Positions 34,979-44,094 of a stretch of 64,000 nt of DNA are shown here, piece after piece. Source of the DNA: Microbulbifer sp. YPW1 (GTDB lineage Bacteria > Pseudomonadota > Gammaproteobacteria > Pseudomonadales > Cellvibrionaceae). Positions within the stretch are counted from its first letter, which is position 1. Each line of letters begins with the position of its first letter. Below the pieces are notes generated by a model. That model was not told the origin of the DNA. It was given only the letters and a program-made list of their open reading frames with translations, and searched no databases. The stretch spans positions 3,360,001 through 3,424,000 of the forward strand of contig NZ_CP055157.1 in assembly GCF_013367775.1 (NCBI RefSeq), in the 5' to 3' direction. The position numbers and the translations under genes were made by a program.

Positions 34979-35007
34979 CAAAAAAGCCCGGGGAAGTTTC
35001 CCCGGGC
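34979..35007 (-). terminator. Intrinsic terminator of the RND operon
   Basis: A perfect 10-bp stem (GCCCGGGGAA / TTCCCCGGGC) with a 2-nt loop is followed on the - strand by six Ts. It lies 30 bp after the RND pump stop. Confidence 0.92.
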
Positions 35008-35036
35008 CTTGTCATTTCTCCTGGCGATGGTGATCG

Positions 35037-38000
35037 CTAGTTATTGATCTGGTTTAGTGGCGGCACCGAATGGGGCTTGCTACTCAGCTTGCTCGCCACA
35101 CTGGCTTTGATGCGAGCGGCGAGACTGTTGATATCCACCCCGATCCCATACATCGCCGGCACCAGTAACAGGGTCACAAAGAAGGCGACAAATACACCGA
35201 ATGCAAGCGCCACCACAATGGGTTGCAAGAAGGCCGCCTGAATACTGCGCTCCAGCATCATTGGCAACAGACCGACGATGGTGGTGATGGTGGTCAGCAG
35301 AATCGGGCGGAAACGCGCAACACCGGCTTCTACCACAGCCTTGAGCGGTGCCATACCTTTTTCACGCAGGCGGTTGCAGTGGTCCATCAGCACCAGGTTG
35401 TCATTGACGACCACCCCCGCGGCGGCGGCGATACCGAAGTAGCTGAAGATTGCCATGGTCATACCGGTAACAGCGTGGCCGAAGATCGCACCGATGAACG
35501 CGAACGGAATGGCAATCAGGATCAGGATCGGCTGCGAGTAGCTGCGGAAGGCGATGGCCAACAGGCTGTACATGCCGAAGAAAGCCATGATGTACAGGCC
35601 GAGCACTTCCTGGATAAACCGTTTCTCACCCTCTGCCTGGCCCACGGCACCGCGGACGATACCCGGGTAGCGCTTTTCCCAGTTGGGGAAGAAGTTGTCA
35701 TTCAGGTCCTTCATGATGTCGCCGCGCACATCATCCTTCAGGTCTGCCATCACGCGCGCCGCGCGGTTGCCGTTCCAGCGCTGGATACGTTTGATACCCG
35801 GCGCATAGTGCAGTTCGGCGACGGCGAGCAGGGGCACTTCGCGTCCGTCCGATGTGCGCACGCGAAAGTCTTTCAGGCTTTCGATGGAGCGACGGGACTC
35901 CAGCGGATAACGCACCATCACTTTGACGTCCTGACCAGCCCGTGGCAGGCGCTGAACTTCTTCACCAAAGTAGGCCTGGCGTACCTGGCGGTTCACATCC
36001 GCCAGGGTCAGCCCCAATTTGGTGGCGCCCGGCTTCAACTCGATGCGGATTTCTTCGGAAGCGCCCTCCAGGTTGTTGCGCACGTCGTAAAGGCTTTCGT
36101 ATGTGCGCAGTTGCTCCTCCAGGTCAGCGGTCGCGGTACGCAGCACATCCAGGTCGGGATGGCGAATGGAGAGCTCGAAACCGGGGCCGCCATTGTTGAA
36201 CGAGTACTGTACCGAGACCTCTTTTGCGTCCGGGATATCACCGAGTAATTCACGCAGTCGCAGGGCGGCGTCTTTGGCGGACATATCGCGCAGTTCCGGT
36301 GGCGCCAGTTTGACGATGGCCATAACGCTGTCGCGACGGGAACGGGTGTACCAGTTTTCGATCAGAACCCCTTTACCGTCGGTGCGCTCGTTCACTTCCT
36401 GCTCAAGGCGTTTTTCGGCATCCTGCAGTTGCGCCAGTACTTCCAGTGCACGGCTATAGGGTGCACCCTCTGGCATGACCACATTGACGATCACTTCGTC
36501 GGACTCGATTTCGGGCATAAAGCCTTTCTTCACCCAACCGCTGCCGAACATACCGAAGCCAAGCATCATGACGGTGATGAAAATACTCAGCGTCAGGTAG
36601 CGGCGATCAACCGCCCACTGGCCAATGCGACGGTAGTGGTTCTGGGCAAAATAGATAATGCGGTCGGCAATATTTTTCTGGATGCGACCGAATCGGCCGA
36701 GCTTGGTGCGCGGCTTCAGGTTGCGCAGGTGTGCCGGCAGGATAAACAGGGACTCGATCAGTGAGAACAGCAATGCGAGGATCACCACCCAGGTGATATG
36801 GCGGGTGAACTCACTGGTGGAGCCGCTGATAAAAATCCATGGCAGGAAAGCAAAGATGGTCGTCACCACCGCAAAGATCACCGGTTTGGCGACAAGCTGG
36901 GTGCCGAGCACCGCGGCGCCCAAGCGACCTTTTTCATCGTTGCCGTGTTCCGGGCTATGGGACTCCGTATGAATACTTTCGCCCACCACAATTGCGTCAT
37001 CCACAACGATGCCGAGCACAAGCAGGAAGGCAAACGTGGACAGCATGTTGAGGGAAACCCCCATGCTGGGCAGCAGCACAAATGCGCCGGCGTAAGCGGT
37101 GGCGATACCGAAGGCGACCCAGAATGCGACTTTAGGGCGCAGACTGAATACCAGTACCAGCAGAACCAGGAATAGCCCCATGAAAGCCGAGGAGCCGATG
37201 GTTTCCAGACGGCCCTTGAAGTCCTCGGCGTTGTCGGTCCACAGAGTGAGCTTTGCCCCAGCGGGCAGGGTGTCATTGCGCTTGGCGATCCAGTTGCGGA
37301 TGGACTCAGAGGCCGTGAGAATGTCCATGGTCTCGGTGCTCATCACCTGCAAAAGCACCGCAGGCTCCCCGTTCAGGGTTGCGAGGATTTCATTGTCTTC
37401 AAATCCGTCCACCACGGTGGCGACATCCGCGACCCGGATGGTGCCGCCATCGGCGGTCTGGCGCACGATGATATTGCCGAACTCCTGTTCCGAGTCTGCC
37501 TGATTGCGCACCTTTAACTGATAGGTCCCCACCTCGGTACGTACGGTGCCGGCGGACTGATTGATAGAACTCTTGCGGATTGCATCGGCCACTTCCTGAA
37601 AGGTCATGCCGTAGCGGCGCAGGGCCTTTTCGCTGACCTCGATGGAGACCTCCTCCATGCGTGTGCCGAACAGGTTCACCACGGAAACAGCAGGCAGGGT
37701 AGCTGCCTCGCGTCGCAGTTGTTCTGCCAGCCGCTTCAGTTCCCGCTCACCGAGGTCACCGTGCACGGCGACCCGGATAAACTCCTGCCGGTTTACCCAC
37801 TGGTGGACCTGCGGGGGTTCAATATCCCTAGGGAACGACGAGATACCGTCTACACGGATTTTCACGTCATTCATAAAGCGAGAGAAATCCACATTACTTT
37901 CGGCGAGGATGTACACCTCACCGGAGCCTTCGGAGGAAGAGGAGCGCACCCACTCGATATTGTCCATATCGCTGACGGCTTCTTCGATACGGGCGACGAT

Positions 38001-38189
38001 TTGCTCTTCCACTTCCTGTGGCGCCGCGCTGGGCCAGGAGACACGGATCTCTAGGCCGGGGAAACGAACCTGGGGGTCCATTTCCCGCTCCATACTCATA
38101 AACCCGATCAGGCCCGCTACAAAAATGCCAATCATGGCAAGGTTGGCGGCGACGGGATTGCGCGCCCACCATGCAATCAAACTATTCAT
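35037..38189 (-). CDS. RND-family efflux pump, inner-membrane transporter
   Basis: 1050 aa, typical for the AcrB/MexF superfamily. One N-terminal membrane helix, a large porter loop, then TM4 with GIVVDDAIVVGES, the proton-relay aspartates. A second porter loop and the C-terminal helix bundle complete the two-fold layout. Such pumps use the proton gradient to expel drugs, detergents or other molecules with a membrane-fusion protein and an outer-membrane channel. The fusion protein is the gene upstream, 12 bp away; no TolC-type channel gene is in the window. It looks closest to the hydrophobe/amphiphile branch rather than the metal branch, but the substrate is unknown. Confidence 0.93.
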   Translation of the reverse strand: MNSLIAWWARNPVAANLAMIGIFVAGLIGFMSMEREMDPQVRFPGLEIRVSWPSAAPQEVEEQIVARIEEAVSDMDNIEWVRSSSSEGSGEVYILAESNVDFSRFMNDVKIRVDGISSFPRDIEPPQVHQWVNRQEFIRVAVHGDLGERELKRLAEQLRREAATLPAVSVVNLFGTRMEEVSIEVSEKALRRYGMTFQEVADAIRKSSINQSAGTVRTEVGTYQLKVRNQADSEQEFGNIIVRQTADGGTIRVADVATVVDGFEDNEILATLNGEPAVLLQVMSTETMDILTASESIRNWIAKRNDTLPAGAKLTLWTDNAEDFKGRLETIGSSAFMGLFLVLLVLVFSLRPKVAFWVAFGIATAYAGAFVLLPSMGVSLNMLSTFAFLLVLGIVVDDAIVVGESIHTESHSPEHGNDEKGRLGAAVLGTQLVAKPVIFAVVTTIFAFLPWIFISGSTSEFTRHITWVVILALLFSLIESLFILPAHLRNLKPRTKLGRFGRIQKNIADRIIYFAQNHYRRIGQWAVDRRYLTLSIFITVMMLGFGMFGSGWVKKGFMPEIESDEVIVNVVMPEGAPYSRALEVLAQLQDAEKRLEQEVNERTDGKGVLIENWYTRSRRDSVMAIVKLAPPELRDMSAKDAALRLRELLGDIPDAKEVSVQYSFNNGGPGFELSIRHPDLDVLRTATADLEEQLRTYESLYDVRNNLEGASEEIRIELKPGATKLGLTLADVNRQVRQAYFGEEVQRLPRAGQDVKVMVRYPLESRRSIESLKDFRVRTSDGREVPLLAVAELHYAPGIKRIQRWNGNRAARVMADLKDDVRGDIMKDLNDNFFPNWEKRYPGIVRGAVGQAEGEKRFIQEVLGLYIMAFFGMYSLLAIAFRSYSQPILILIAIPFAFIGAIFGHAVTGMTMAIFSYFGIAAAAGVVVNDNLVLMDHCNRLREKGMAPLKAVVEAGVARFRPILLTTITTIVGLLPMMLERSIQAAFLQPIVVALAFGVFVAFFVTLLLVPAMYGIGVDINSLAARIKASVASKLSSKPHSVPPLNQINN

Positions 38190-38201
38190 TGATGGGCTCC
38201 C

Positions 38202-39377
38202 TTAGTTTCTGGCCAGATGGGTGATCGGCTGTACTTTCATACCGTCGACCGCGTTGGCAACCGTGGAGGTCACCACGCGCTCGCCGTCGGCAATGCCGCC
38301 CGCGAGCACCACTCGGTTCTGGGAGGTGGACAGCACATCGACGGTGCGGATATTCAGTTCATCATTTTCATCCACCACGTAGACCTTGTCGGCACTACGC
38401 AATGCTGATCGGGGAACGACCACAGCCTGCTGTTCCTGTTCGCTTTCCGCTTCGGCGGTGACAAACAGGCCTACTGCTAATGGTGCACCGTCACTGGCGC
38501 CCGCGCCGTAGGGGTCTTCCACTTCTGCCACGGCGTAGATCAGGCGTGTCTGCTGATCCACCGCCGCCTGGGTGCGGACGATTCGTCCCTGCCAGGAATG
38601 TTGCCGCTGGCCAATTTGTGCGGATAGCGTCACCGCCGGGCCGGAATTCTTGTCACCGGCTTCAAAGCCCATGGGAAGGTTCAATTCCAGCAGCTGGGAG
38701 TCGGTTAGGGGGAGGCGTATCTCAACGCGGTCGGTAGCGAATACCCGGCCGAGTACGGTACTTGGTGTCACATACTGGCCGATACCGATATCACGGCTTG
38801 CAACCCGCCCGCGAAACGGCAACCGGATTTTGGTGCGCGCGAGATTCAGTTTGGCGTTGGCGAGCTCGGCTTTGGCGGAACGGAGGTTCGCTTCCGCTTC
38901 CAGTACCTGCGGTTTGTTGACCTGCAGAGGGGAAGGCTGTTTGTTCGGGTTTAGCTCGAGCCATTGCTGGCGTTTGATTTGGGCCGCGGCCTGGGCCTGA
39001 AGGAGGAGGACCTCCGCCTGCGCCACCCCGGCCTCGGCGCGCGCGAAAGCGAGGCGGTAATCGGAGTCATCCAGCTGGATCAGGGTTTCGCCGGATTCGA
39101 ACCCCGCGCCTTCCGCAAAGCTGCTGGCTACAGAAATAATGCGTCCGGAAACTTCCGGCGTCAGTTCAATTTCTGTGTGCGCGCGGACTTCACCCTGTGT
39201 GGTCACCGCGAGATGCACGGCCTCCTGTCTGGCCTCCGTATAGACCAGTGAAACTGGCCGTTGCTCTTCTACTTTTTTCTCTGGCGCCGGCTTGGAGGCA
39301 GACATAAGTTGTACAGCGCCAAACCCCAGTGTTAGTACGATCACTGGCGCGGCAGCCTTCATGATTCGTTTCTTCAT
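38202..39377 (-). CDS. RND efflux membrane-fusion (periplasmic adaptor) protein
   Basis: 391 aa from the ATG at 39377, chosen for the AGGA nine bases upstream; an ATG 9 bases earlier directly abuts it. A signal/anchor (MKAAAPVIVLTLGFGAVQL) is followed by the biotinyl-lipoyl-like half (TTQGEVRAHTEIELTPEVSGRIISV), a helical hairpin, the second lipoyl half (LPFRGRVASRDIGIGQYV) and a beta-barrel with a C-terminal membrane-proximal domain. It links the RND pump to an outer-membrane channel. It is the first gene of this two-gene operon. Confidence 0.92.
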   Translation of the reverse strand: MKKRIMKAAAPVIVLTLGFGAVQLMSASKPAPEKKVEEQRPVSLVYTEARQEAVHLAVTTQGEVRAHTEIELTPEVSGRIISVASSFAEGAGFESGETLIQLDDSDYRLAFARAEAGVAQAEVLLLQAQAAAQIKRQQWLELNPNKQPSPLQVNKPQVLEAEANLRSAKAELANAKLNLARTKIRLPFRGRVASRDIGIGQYVTPSTVLGRVFATDRVEIRLPLTDSQLLELNLPMGFEAGDKNSGPAVTLSAQIGQRQHSWQGRIVRTQAAVDQQTRLIYAVAEVEDPYGAGASDGAPLAVGLFVTAEAESEQEQQAVVVPRSALRSADKVYVVDENDELNIRTVDVLSTSQNRVVLAGGIADGERVVTSTVANAVDGMKVQPITHLARN

Positions 39378-39816
39378 TGCTCTCATCCTGCCTGGTTCGA
39401 ATTAATCGCCAACAGTCCCGTTGGTGTGTGTGGGTGATAAAACCACGGAATTGCGAAGTCTTGCCACGGCCCATAGTCGAGAGGAGCTGGATCCGCGGTA
39501 AATGGTCTGTGTAACGATTTTATTGACCACGCGAGGTGCGCGATTGGATGCACCGGAGGAGTAAAATTTTTCTGGGGCGAATACTCGCGTCAAACGGGTT
39601 GATGGCGGACGGGAGTCCTCGGCGTGCTACAAAGCCGATCGCAGCGCGCCAAACCACCGCTTCGGCGAATCCAGAAAGTGCTTCCAGGGCCTTGTCATCC
39701 AGGTTCTCAGTTTGGGGTGCTTGGGAGATGTGGCTGGCGGTGTCCGGGTGCTTTGCGTTATTTTTCGTGGATATCAGCGGTTAACGATTGATGATCAACA
39801 AATAGTGGAAAACGCG
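39378..39816. other. 439-bp divergent gap, no gene seen
   Basis: Short frames here lack ribosome sites and family features. The promoters of the divergent efflux operon and asparaginase gene must lie here, but I could not place either with confidence. Confidence 0.5.
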
Positions 39817-40845
39817 ATGAACAAGATACTTTTTATTTTCTCCTGCTTGATTTGCCTCTCTTCGGGCGTCCAGGCATCTGAACCGGCTGAGTTTGCCATC
39901 GTCATCCACGGTGGTGCCGGTACTATCGAAAAGTCGAAGATGACTCCGGAAAAGGAGCGCGCCTACCGGACCAAGCTACAGGAGGCCATTGACGCGGGGT
40001 ATGCGGTGCTGGAGAAAGGCGGTGCAAGCCTGGATGCGGTTGTCGCTGCGATCAATATCCTCGAAGACTCGCCCCTGTTCAACGCGGGTAAGGGTGCGGT
40101 ATACACCTACGAAGGTGCCCACGAGCTGGATGCCTCGATTATGGATGGCCGCGATCGGCAGGCGGGGGCGGTTGCCGGGGTAAAACGGGTAGCCAATCCC
40201 ATCAACCTGGCGCGGATGGTGATGGAGGATTCCCCGTTCGTGATGCTGGCGGGAGAGGGCGCTGAGGCGTTTGCACGCAGTCGCGGTGTCCCCATGGTAG
40301 ACAACAAGCGTTTTGATACCGAACAGCGTCGCCAGCAACTGGAGCGGGCAAAAGAAAAGCTGGATAAGGAGAACAAGCAGGACAAGGATTACCGGGCGGC
40401 GGTAGATAGCCTGCCGGTCCCCTTCCGTATGGGCACTGTAGGTGCGGTCGCACTGGACAAGCAGGGTAACCTGGCGGCGGGTACGTCTACCGGGGGCATG
40501 ACCGCGAAGCGCTTCGGCCGGATCGGGGACTCCCCGGTAATCGGTGCGGGTACCTTTGCCGATAACGCCTCATGTGCGGTATCTGCCACGGGGCACGGGG
40601 AATACTTTATCCGCTACAACGTGGCCGCGGATATCTGCACCCGGGTTGCGTACCAGTCCAAGTCCGTGGCCCAGGCGGCGGACGAGGTCATCAATGAGGT
40701 GTTGTTGCCGGTGGGTGGTACCGGTGGCGTGATTGTGCTGGATGCCAAGGGCAATATCGCGCTGACCTTCAATACCAAGGGGATGTATCGTGCCAGCCGG
40801 GTGGCTGGGCAGCCCGCGCAAGTGGCGATCTTTGGCAAGGATTGA
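39817..40845 (+). CDS. Exported Ntn-type isoaspartyl peptidase / L-asparaginase
   Basis: 342 aa from the ATG at 39817 (MNKILFIFSC...); the frame extends upstream without a signal or ribosome site. A cleavable signal peptide ends at VQA. The plant-type asparaginase fold is clear: IVIHGGAGTI, GKGAVYTYEGAHELDASIMDG, and the autoprocessing site MGTVGAVALD with Thr207 as the expected new N-terminal nucleophile. GTSTGGMT follows. Family members hydrolyse isoaspartyl dipeptides and asparagine after self-cleavage into two subunits. Periplasmic location is unusual compared with E. coli IaaA. It has no obvious functional neighbour; tRNA-Arg follows on the other strand. Confidence 0.92.
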   Translation: MNKILFIFSCLICLSSGVQASEPAEFAIVIHGGAGTIEKSKMTPEKERAYRTKLQEAIDAGYAVLEKGGASLDAVVAAINILEDSPLFNAGKGAVYTYEGAHELDASIMDGRDRQAGAVAGVKRVANPINLARMVMEDSPFVMLAGEGAEAFARSRGVPMVDNKRFDTEQRRQQLERAKEKLDKENKQDKDYRAAVDSLPVPFRMGTVGAVALDKQGNLAAGTSTGGMTAKRFGRIGDSPVIGAGTFADNASCAVSATGHGEYFIRYNVAADICTRVAYQSKSVAQAADEVINEVLLPVGGTGGVIVLDAKGNIALTFNTKGMYRASRVAGQPAQVAIFGKD

Positions 40846-40860
40846 TCAGGGAGATCTGGA

Positions 40861-40936
40861 TGGCGCCCCCGGGTGGACTCGAACCACCAGTCCGGACTTA
40901 GGAGGTCCGTGGTTTATCCTGTTAACCGACGGGGGC
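40861..40936 (-). tRNA. tRNA-Arg (anticodon CCT)
   Basis: 76 nt with encoded CCA. The acceptor stem is GCCCCCG / CGGGGGC, the anticodon stem CGGAC / GTCCG encloses CTCCTAA (anticodon CCT), and the T-arm is GGTGG TTCGAGT CCACC. It reads the rare AGG codon. Confidence 0.96.
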
Positions 40937-40950
40937 CGGTGAGGGCGCAC

Positions 40951-40979
40951 ATTCTAGCGACTGTCGCCGCGCGTGTCAT
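40951..40979 (-). promoter_or_regulatory. Sigma-70 promoter of tRNA-Arg
   Basis: On the - strand, ATGACA and TAGAAT are separated by exactly 17 bp. The -10 lies 14 bp before the tRNA 5' end. Confidence 0.65.
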
Positions 40980-41395
40980 GGGGAAGGGGCAGCGTGCTTC
41001 CCTTTCTGGATAGGCCGGACACGAGGCGGCGTTGTCTGGCAGGCCTCCAGTGTCTTTTTTACCTTATGGCTCGCCCTGTTTCCTTTCCCTGGGGCTCTCT
41101 CTTCCTCCCTCTACGTTGACAAAATTGCTACCCACTTCTCATTACTGAACATGAATGTCACCGAGGGTAACGCCAGATTGCGACCGGTTACCACTGTGAG
41201 CAAATAGTAACCTGCTGGGCCGGCGGTCTTTTTCCGGGGGGATTTTGAGAAAAACGACCGCAATTTGGTAACAAATAGCCGTTATTTTTGCGCTTGACGC
41301 CATCCGCCGCGGAGAGACTTTTCCCGCCGGAGGGGCGTACTGCTGTGGCGTGTGTAACCTTGTGAAAAAACTTGTTTCCACAGCGAAAAAGATGC
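40980..41395. other. Gap between tRNA-Arg and the 57-aa gene, no gene seen
   Basis: The only frames are on the - strand around 41142-41381 and lack family features or a ribosome site. I see no repeat, RNA fold or promoter that I could defend, apart from those annotated on either side. Confidence 0.45.
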
Positions 41396-41425
41396 TTGAC
41401 CGGAAAAGTCAGAGCTGGCTAATCT
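41396..41425 (+). promoter_or_regulatory. Sigma-70-like promoter of the 57-aa gene
   Basis: TTGACC and TAATCT are separated by 18 bp, 66 bp before the start codon. Confidence 0.5.
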
Positions 41426-41490
41426 GCGATTGCACAACAAAAACAGACAAAGTGTTTCTGCCTTGGCAGATCGAGATTGTGGAGTTTTCT

Positions 41491-41664
41491 ATGAGCGGCA
41501 ACGTTATCGAAAATGACATGGATTTTGATGAAAACGATTCCTCGACGGAAGAGGATCTACTGTATACCCCTCACAATCCCAGGGACGCCCGCCGGATGGT
41601 CGAAGACAAGCTGGAGGAGATGCGTCTCAGACGGGAATTGATGGATTTCCAGTACGATTTTTAA
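41491..41664 (+). CDS. Small acidic conserved-type protein, 57 aa
   Basis: The ATG at 41491 has GGAG six bases upstream; a longer in-frame start at 41350 has no ribosome site and would cross the promoter. The protein is very acidic at the N-terminus (NDMDFDENDSSTEEDL) and ends in a charged helix (DARRMVEDKLEEMRLRRELMDFQYDF). This pattern resembles the small PA3496-type proteins of pseudomonads, which have a proposed envelope role; that link is by appearance only. It has its own promoter and terminator, so it is monocistronic. Confidence 0.75.
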   Translation: MSGNVIENDMDFDENDSSTEEDLLYTPHNPRDARRMVEDKLEEMRLRRELMDFQYDF

Positions 41665-41784
41665 GCCGACAGGAATTTTCAGACCAATTTGCGCATACCG
41701 GTGTATGTCCGGTTTTAGACAGTGAGTTACCCGACCGTTTTGAGCATTGCGCCTCTAACAACGGGGTAGGCCTCTCCCAAAAGG

Positions 41785-41811
41785 AAAAGGGTGCCTTGCG
41801 CACCCTTTTTT
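41785..41811 (+). terminator. Intrinsic terminator after the 57-aa gene
   Basis: A 10-bp stem (AAAAGGGTGC / GCACCCTTTT) with a 5-nt loop is followed by more Ts. Confidence 0.88.
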
Positions 41812-41922
41812 CGTTTGTGGGTGTGTGGGGCGAACGACGTGGTCCGGCACCAGTTTTCACACCCTCCGGTGGGGTGTATATTGGGCGCAGGCGTCAGGAA
41901 AGGAAGGAAAAGGGACCTTCAG

Positions 41923-42267
41923 ATGGTAGTTTCCGACAGGTATGACAGCAGGGTGACTTCGGAAGTCTCGGAAAGCGGTGATGCACTGATCATCCGCGTG
42001 GCCGGCAATTTCGATTTCAATATGCACCGGGAATTCCAGCGCGCCTATCGCAATGTGTCGCCGCCGCCCAGAACATTCCTCGTAGATCTCTCCGAAACCG
42101 ATCATCTGGATAGCGCAGCGCTGGGTATGTTGCTGCTGCTGAGGGATTACTGTGTGGAAGTGGCGAGCGCGGGCACCCATCCGCAGGTGGAATTGATGAA
42201 TGCCAACGCACACGTCTCCCACATACTGTCGGTCTCCAACTTCGACCGGATTTTCAGCATACGCTGA
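41923..42267 (+). CDS. STAS-domain anti-sigma factor antagonist (HsbA/SpoIIAA type)
   Basis: 114 aa from the ATG at 41923; the frame is open further upstream through the terminator but has no ribosome site there. The STAS fold shows the phosphorylation motif HLDSAALGML, with Ser64 as the expected phospho-site. Such proteins switch partners between an anti-sigma (or anti-sigma-like) factor and other targets, depending on that phosphate. The next gene, 15 bp downstream, encodes both a PP2C phosphatase and a serine kinase domain, the enzymes that would set the switch. This matches HsbA-HsbR of Pseudomonas and CrsA-CrsR of Shewanella. Confidence 0.88.
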   Translation: MVVSDRYDSRVTSEVSESGDALIIRVAGNFDFNMHREFQRAYRNVSPPPRTFLVDLSETDHLDSAALGMLLLLRDYCVEVASAGTHPQVELMNANAHVSHILSVSNFDRIFSIR

Positions 42268-42282
42268 GGGGCACGATTGCTG

Positions 42283-44061
42283 ATGGCTGCCTTTCGCGTC
42301 CTGATTGTCGAGAGCGATGCCAAGGAGGCGGCAGAGCTCAGGCAGCTGATCCACAGCTGGAAGTACACCGCAGCCACCGGAAACAGATTGCCCACACGCG
42401 TCGAGGTGGCGCCGGATATAGCTGTTGCTCTGGAGACCTACGAAGAATTTCTTCCCAACCTGGTGATATTTGGCCCCCTTGCGGTGGCGCAGGTTACCAG
42501 TGGCGACATCCGCCAATTGCGCCAGAGCGGCGGCATTGAGCCTGTTCCCATTCTGTTTGTACAGGATCTGTCCTCATCCTCCCGGGCGCCTGCCGAACCG
42601 CCCACCGATTGCGACGATATCCTTACCAAGCCCTACAGCCCGCCACTGGTGCGGTTAAAGCTCGCGTCCATCCGGCGCTTCTGTGAGTTCAGCCGCTCAT
42701 TGATGGCCCAGCGGGACCGCCTGCGGCGACATCATGCAGATTTCTTGCAGGAGCAGGCCAATGCGCGGGAAATTTTTGGCAATCTCGGCAATGAAAGCTG
42801 CCTGGACGGTACCCCGGCTATTCGCTATCACCTCTCACCGAGGGCGGTACTGAACGGGGACGTGCTCGCGGCTACCTATACGCCAGACGGTAAGCTGGTG
42901 CTGATGCTGGGGGACTTTGCCGGCCATGGCCTCGCGGCCGCAGTCGGCGCGGTGCCCCTGACATCCATTTTCTATTCCATGATGCCCCGCGGCTTCTCGA
43001 TGAGCCGGGTGCTGCGGGAGATGAACCGCAAACTGCACGGCATCCTGCCGCGGCAGATGTTCTGTTGCCTGGCCATGCTCGAGCTGGATCCGCGGCGCAA
43101 CCATCTGCGGATCCTCAACGCGGGCATGCCCAGCCCCTGCCTCAAACGCACCAATGGCGAGCTGCACCTGCTCGAATCCCGGCATTTGCCCTTCGGTGTG
43201 CTGCCCTCCGATCAGGTGGATACGTCGATCGTCAATCTGCGGGTGCTTCCCGGGGACCGTCTGTATCTGTGGAGTGATGGCATCCACGAGGCACGCAATA
43301 GCAAGGGGGAGCATTTTGGCGAGTGCCGTTTGATGGCGCTGTTGCGCGCGGATGGCAACAGTGCCCAGGCGTTTGACCAGATCCTGATGGCGGTTAACGC
43401 ACATGCCGCAGAGCAGCACGATGACCTGTCTCTCGTAGAGCTGGATCTGACCGACGATTCTCTTAAAAAGAGCGGGTGCCCTGCGGCGGACCAGTCGGGA
43501 GATCGCCGGGGTGGGCGGGTCGGCAACTGGTCGATGCGTCTTCAGGTCACCCAGGAGGAGTTGCGCGAGGCAGATCCACTGCCACACCTGCTCGGTGTAC
43601 TGGCGCAGATGCCCGGTGCCGCGCGTTTTCAGGAAGACCTGGCGATCGCGCTTGGCGAACTGTTTCGCAATGCCCTCGAGCACGGCGTACTGGGGCTGGA
43701 TTCTTCCATCAAGAATACCGATGACGGTTTTGTGCGTTACTACGACCTGTTGGCGGAGCGCCGCAGTGGGCTGCAGGATGGGTGGATAAGTGTCTCACTC
43801 AGCTGTAGTGAGGGTAAGCAGGGCGGCACATTGGTACTGGTGGTGGAAGATAGCGGCAGCGGGTTTCCGGAAGTTCGGGAGCCCACAGGGGTTTATGCGG
43901 GCCGGGGGCTCAACCTGTTGCATACGGTGTGCGATGAGGTGAATTACTTGCCGGGGAGTAGTCGGGTGGAGGCGGTGATTCGCTGGGATGCGGCGGAACA
44001 GGATCACGATACAGCGGAAGCGCATCGCAATGCCATACAAAACACGCCACTACCGGTATAA
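42283..44061 (+). CDS. Pseudo-receiver / PP2C phosphatase / HATPase serine-kinase fusion (HsbR/CrsR type)
   Basis: 592 aa from the ATG at 42283; a TTG 6 bases earlier is nearer to GAGGGG and cannot be excluded. Residues 4-125 are a receiver-like domain with the acidic pair (VESD) and the Lys of KPY, but the phospho-acceptor Asp is replaced by Gly (PNLVIFGP, Gly64). Residues about 150-390 are a SpoIIE/PP2C domain with NGDVLAATYTPDG, GDFAGHGLAAAV and LWSDGIHEA. Residues about 430-590 are an RsbW-like HATPase with GELFRNALEHGV and VVEDSGSGFPEV. It would dephosphorylate and rephosphorylate the STAS partner. The receiver cannot be switched by Asp phosphorylation in the usual way. Confidence 0.88.
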   Translation: MAAFRVLIVESDAKEAAELRQLIHSWKYTAATGNRLPTRVEVAPDIAVALETYEEFLPNLVIFGPLAVAQVTSGDIRQLRQSGGIEPVPILFVQDLSSSSRAPAEPPTDCDDILTKPYSPPLVRLKLASIRRFCEFSRSLMAQRDRLRRHHADFLQEQANAREIFGNLGNESCLDGTPAIRYHLSPRAVLNGDVLAATYTPDGKLVLMLGDFAGHGLAAAVGAVPLTSIFYSMMPRGFSMSRVLREMNRKLHGILPRQMFCCLAMLELDPRRNHLRILNAGMPSPCLKRTNGELHLLESRHLPFGVLPSDQVDTSIVNLRVLPGDRLYLWSDGIHEARNSKGEHFGECRLMALLRADGNSAQAFDQILMAVNAHAAEQHDDLSLVELDLTDDSLKKSGCPAADQSGDRRGGRVGNWSMRLQVTQEELREADPLPHLLGVLAQMPGAARFQEDLAIALGELFRNALEHGVLGLDSSIKNTDDGFVRYYDLLAERRSGLQDGWISVSLSCSEGKQGGTLVLVVEDSGSGFPEVREPTGVYAGRGLNLLHTVCDEVNYLPGSSRVEAVIRWDAAEQDHDTAEAHRNAIQNTPLPV

Positions 44062-44094
44062 TGCCGGCTACTTTTTCATCAAGTGCGGTGCACA

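Larger units (their letters stand above)
34592..35036. other. 445-bp gap with operator-like repeat and two terminators
   Basis: No convincing gene. The gap contains the TATTATTC-N6-GAATAATA repeat (34621-34642), a + strand hairpin with T-tail (34799-34824) and the - strand terminator of the RND operon (34979-35007). A 62-codon frame at 34783 lacks a ribosome site and was rejected. The segment 34650-34824 could be a small non-coding transcript (see findings). Confidence 0.55.

Noticed and set aside
35223..36248. 341-codon open frame antisense to the RND pump
   Set aside because: The sense strand encodes a complete RND transporter; the antisense product is His/Gln/Val-rich and without motifs.
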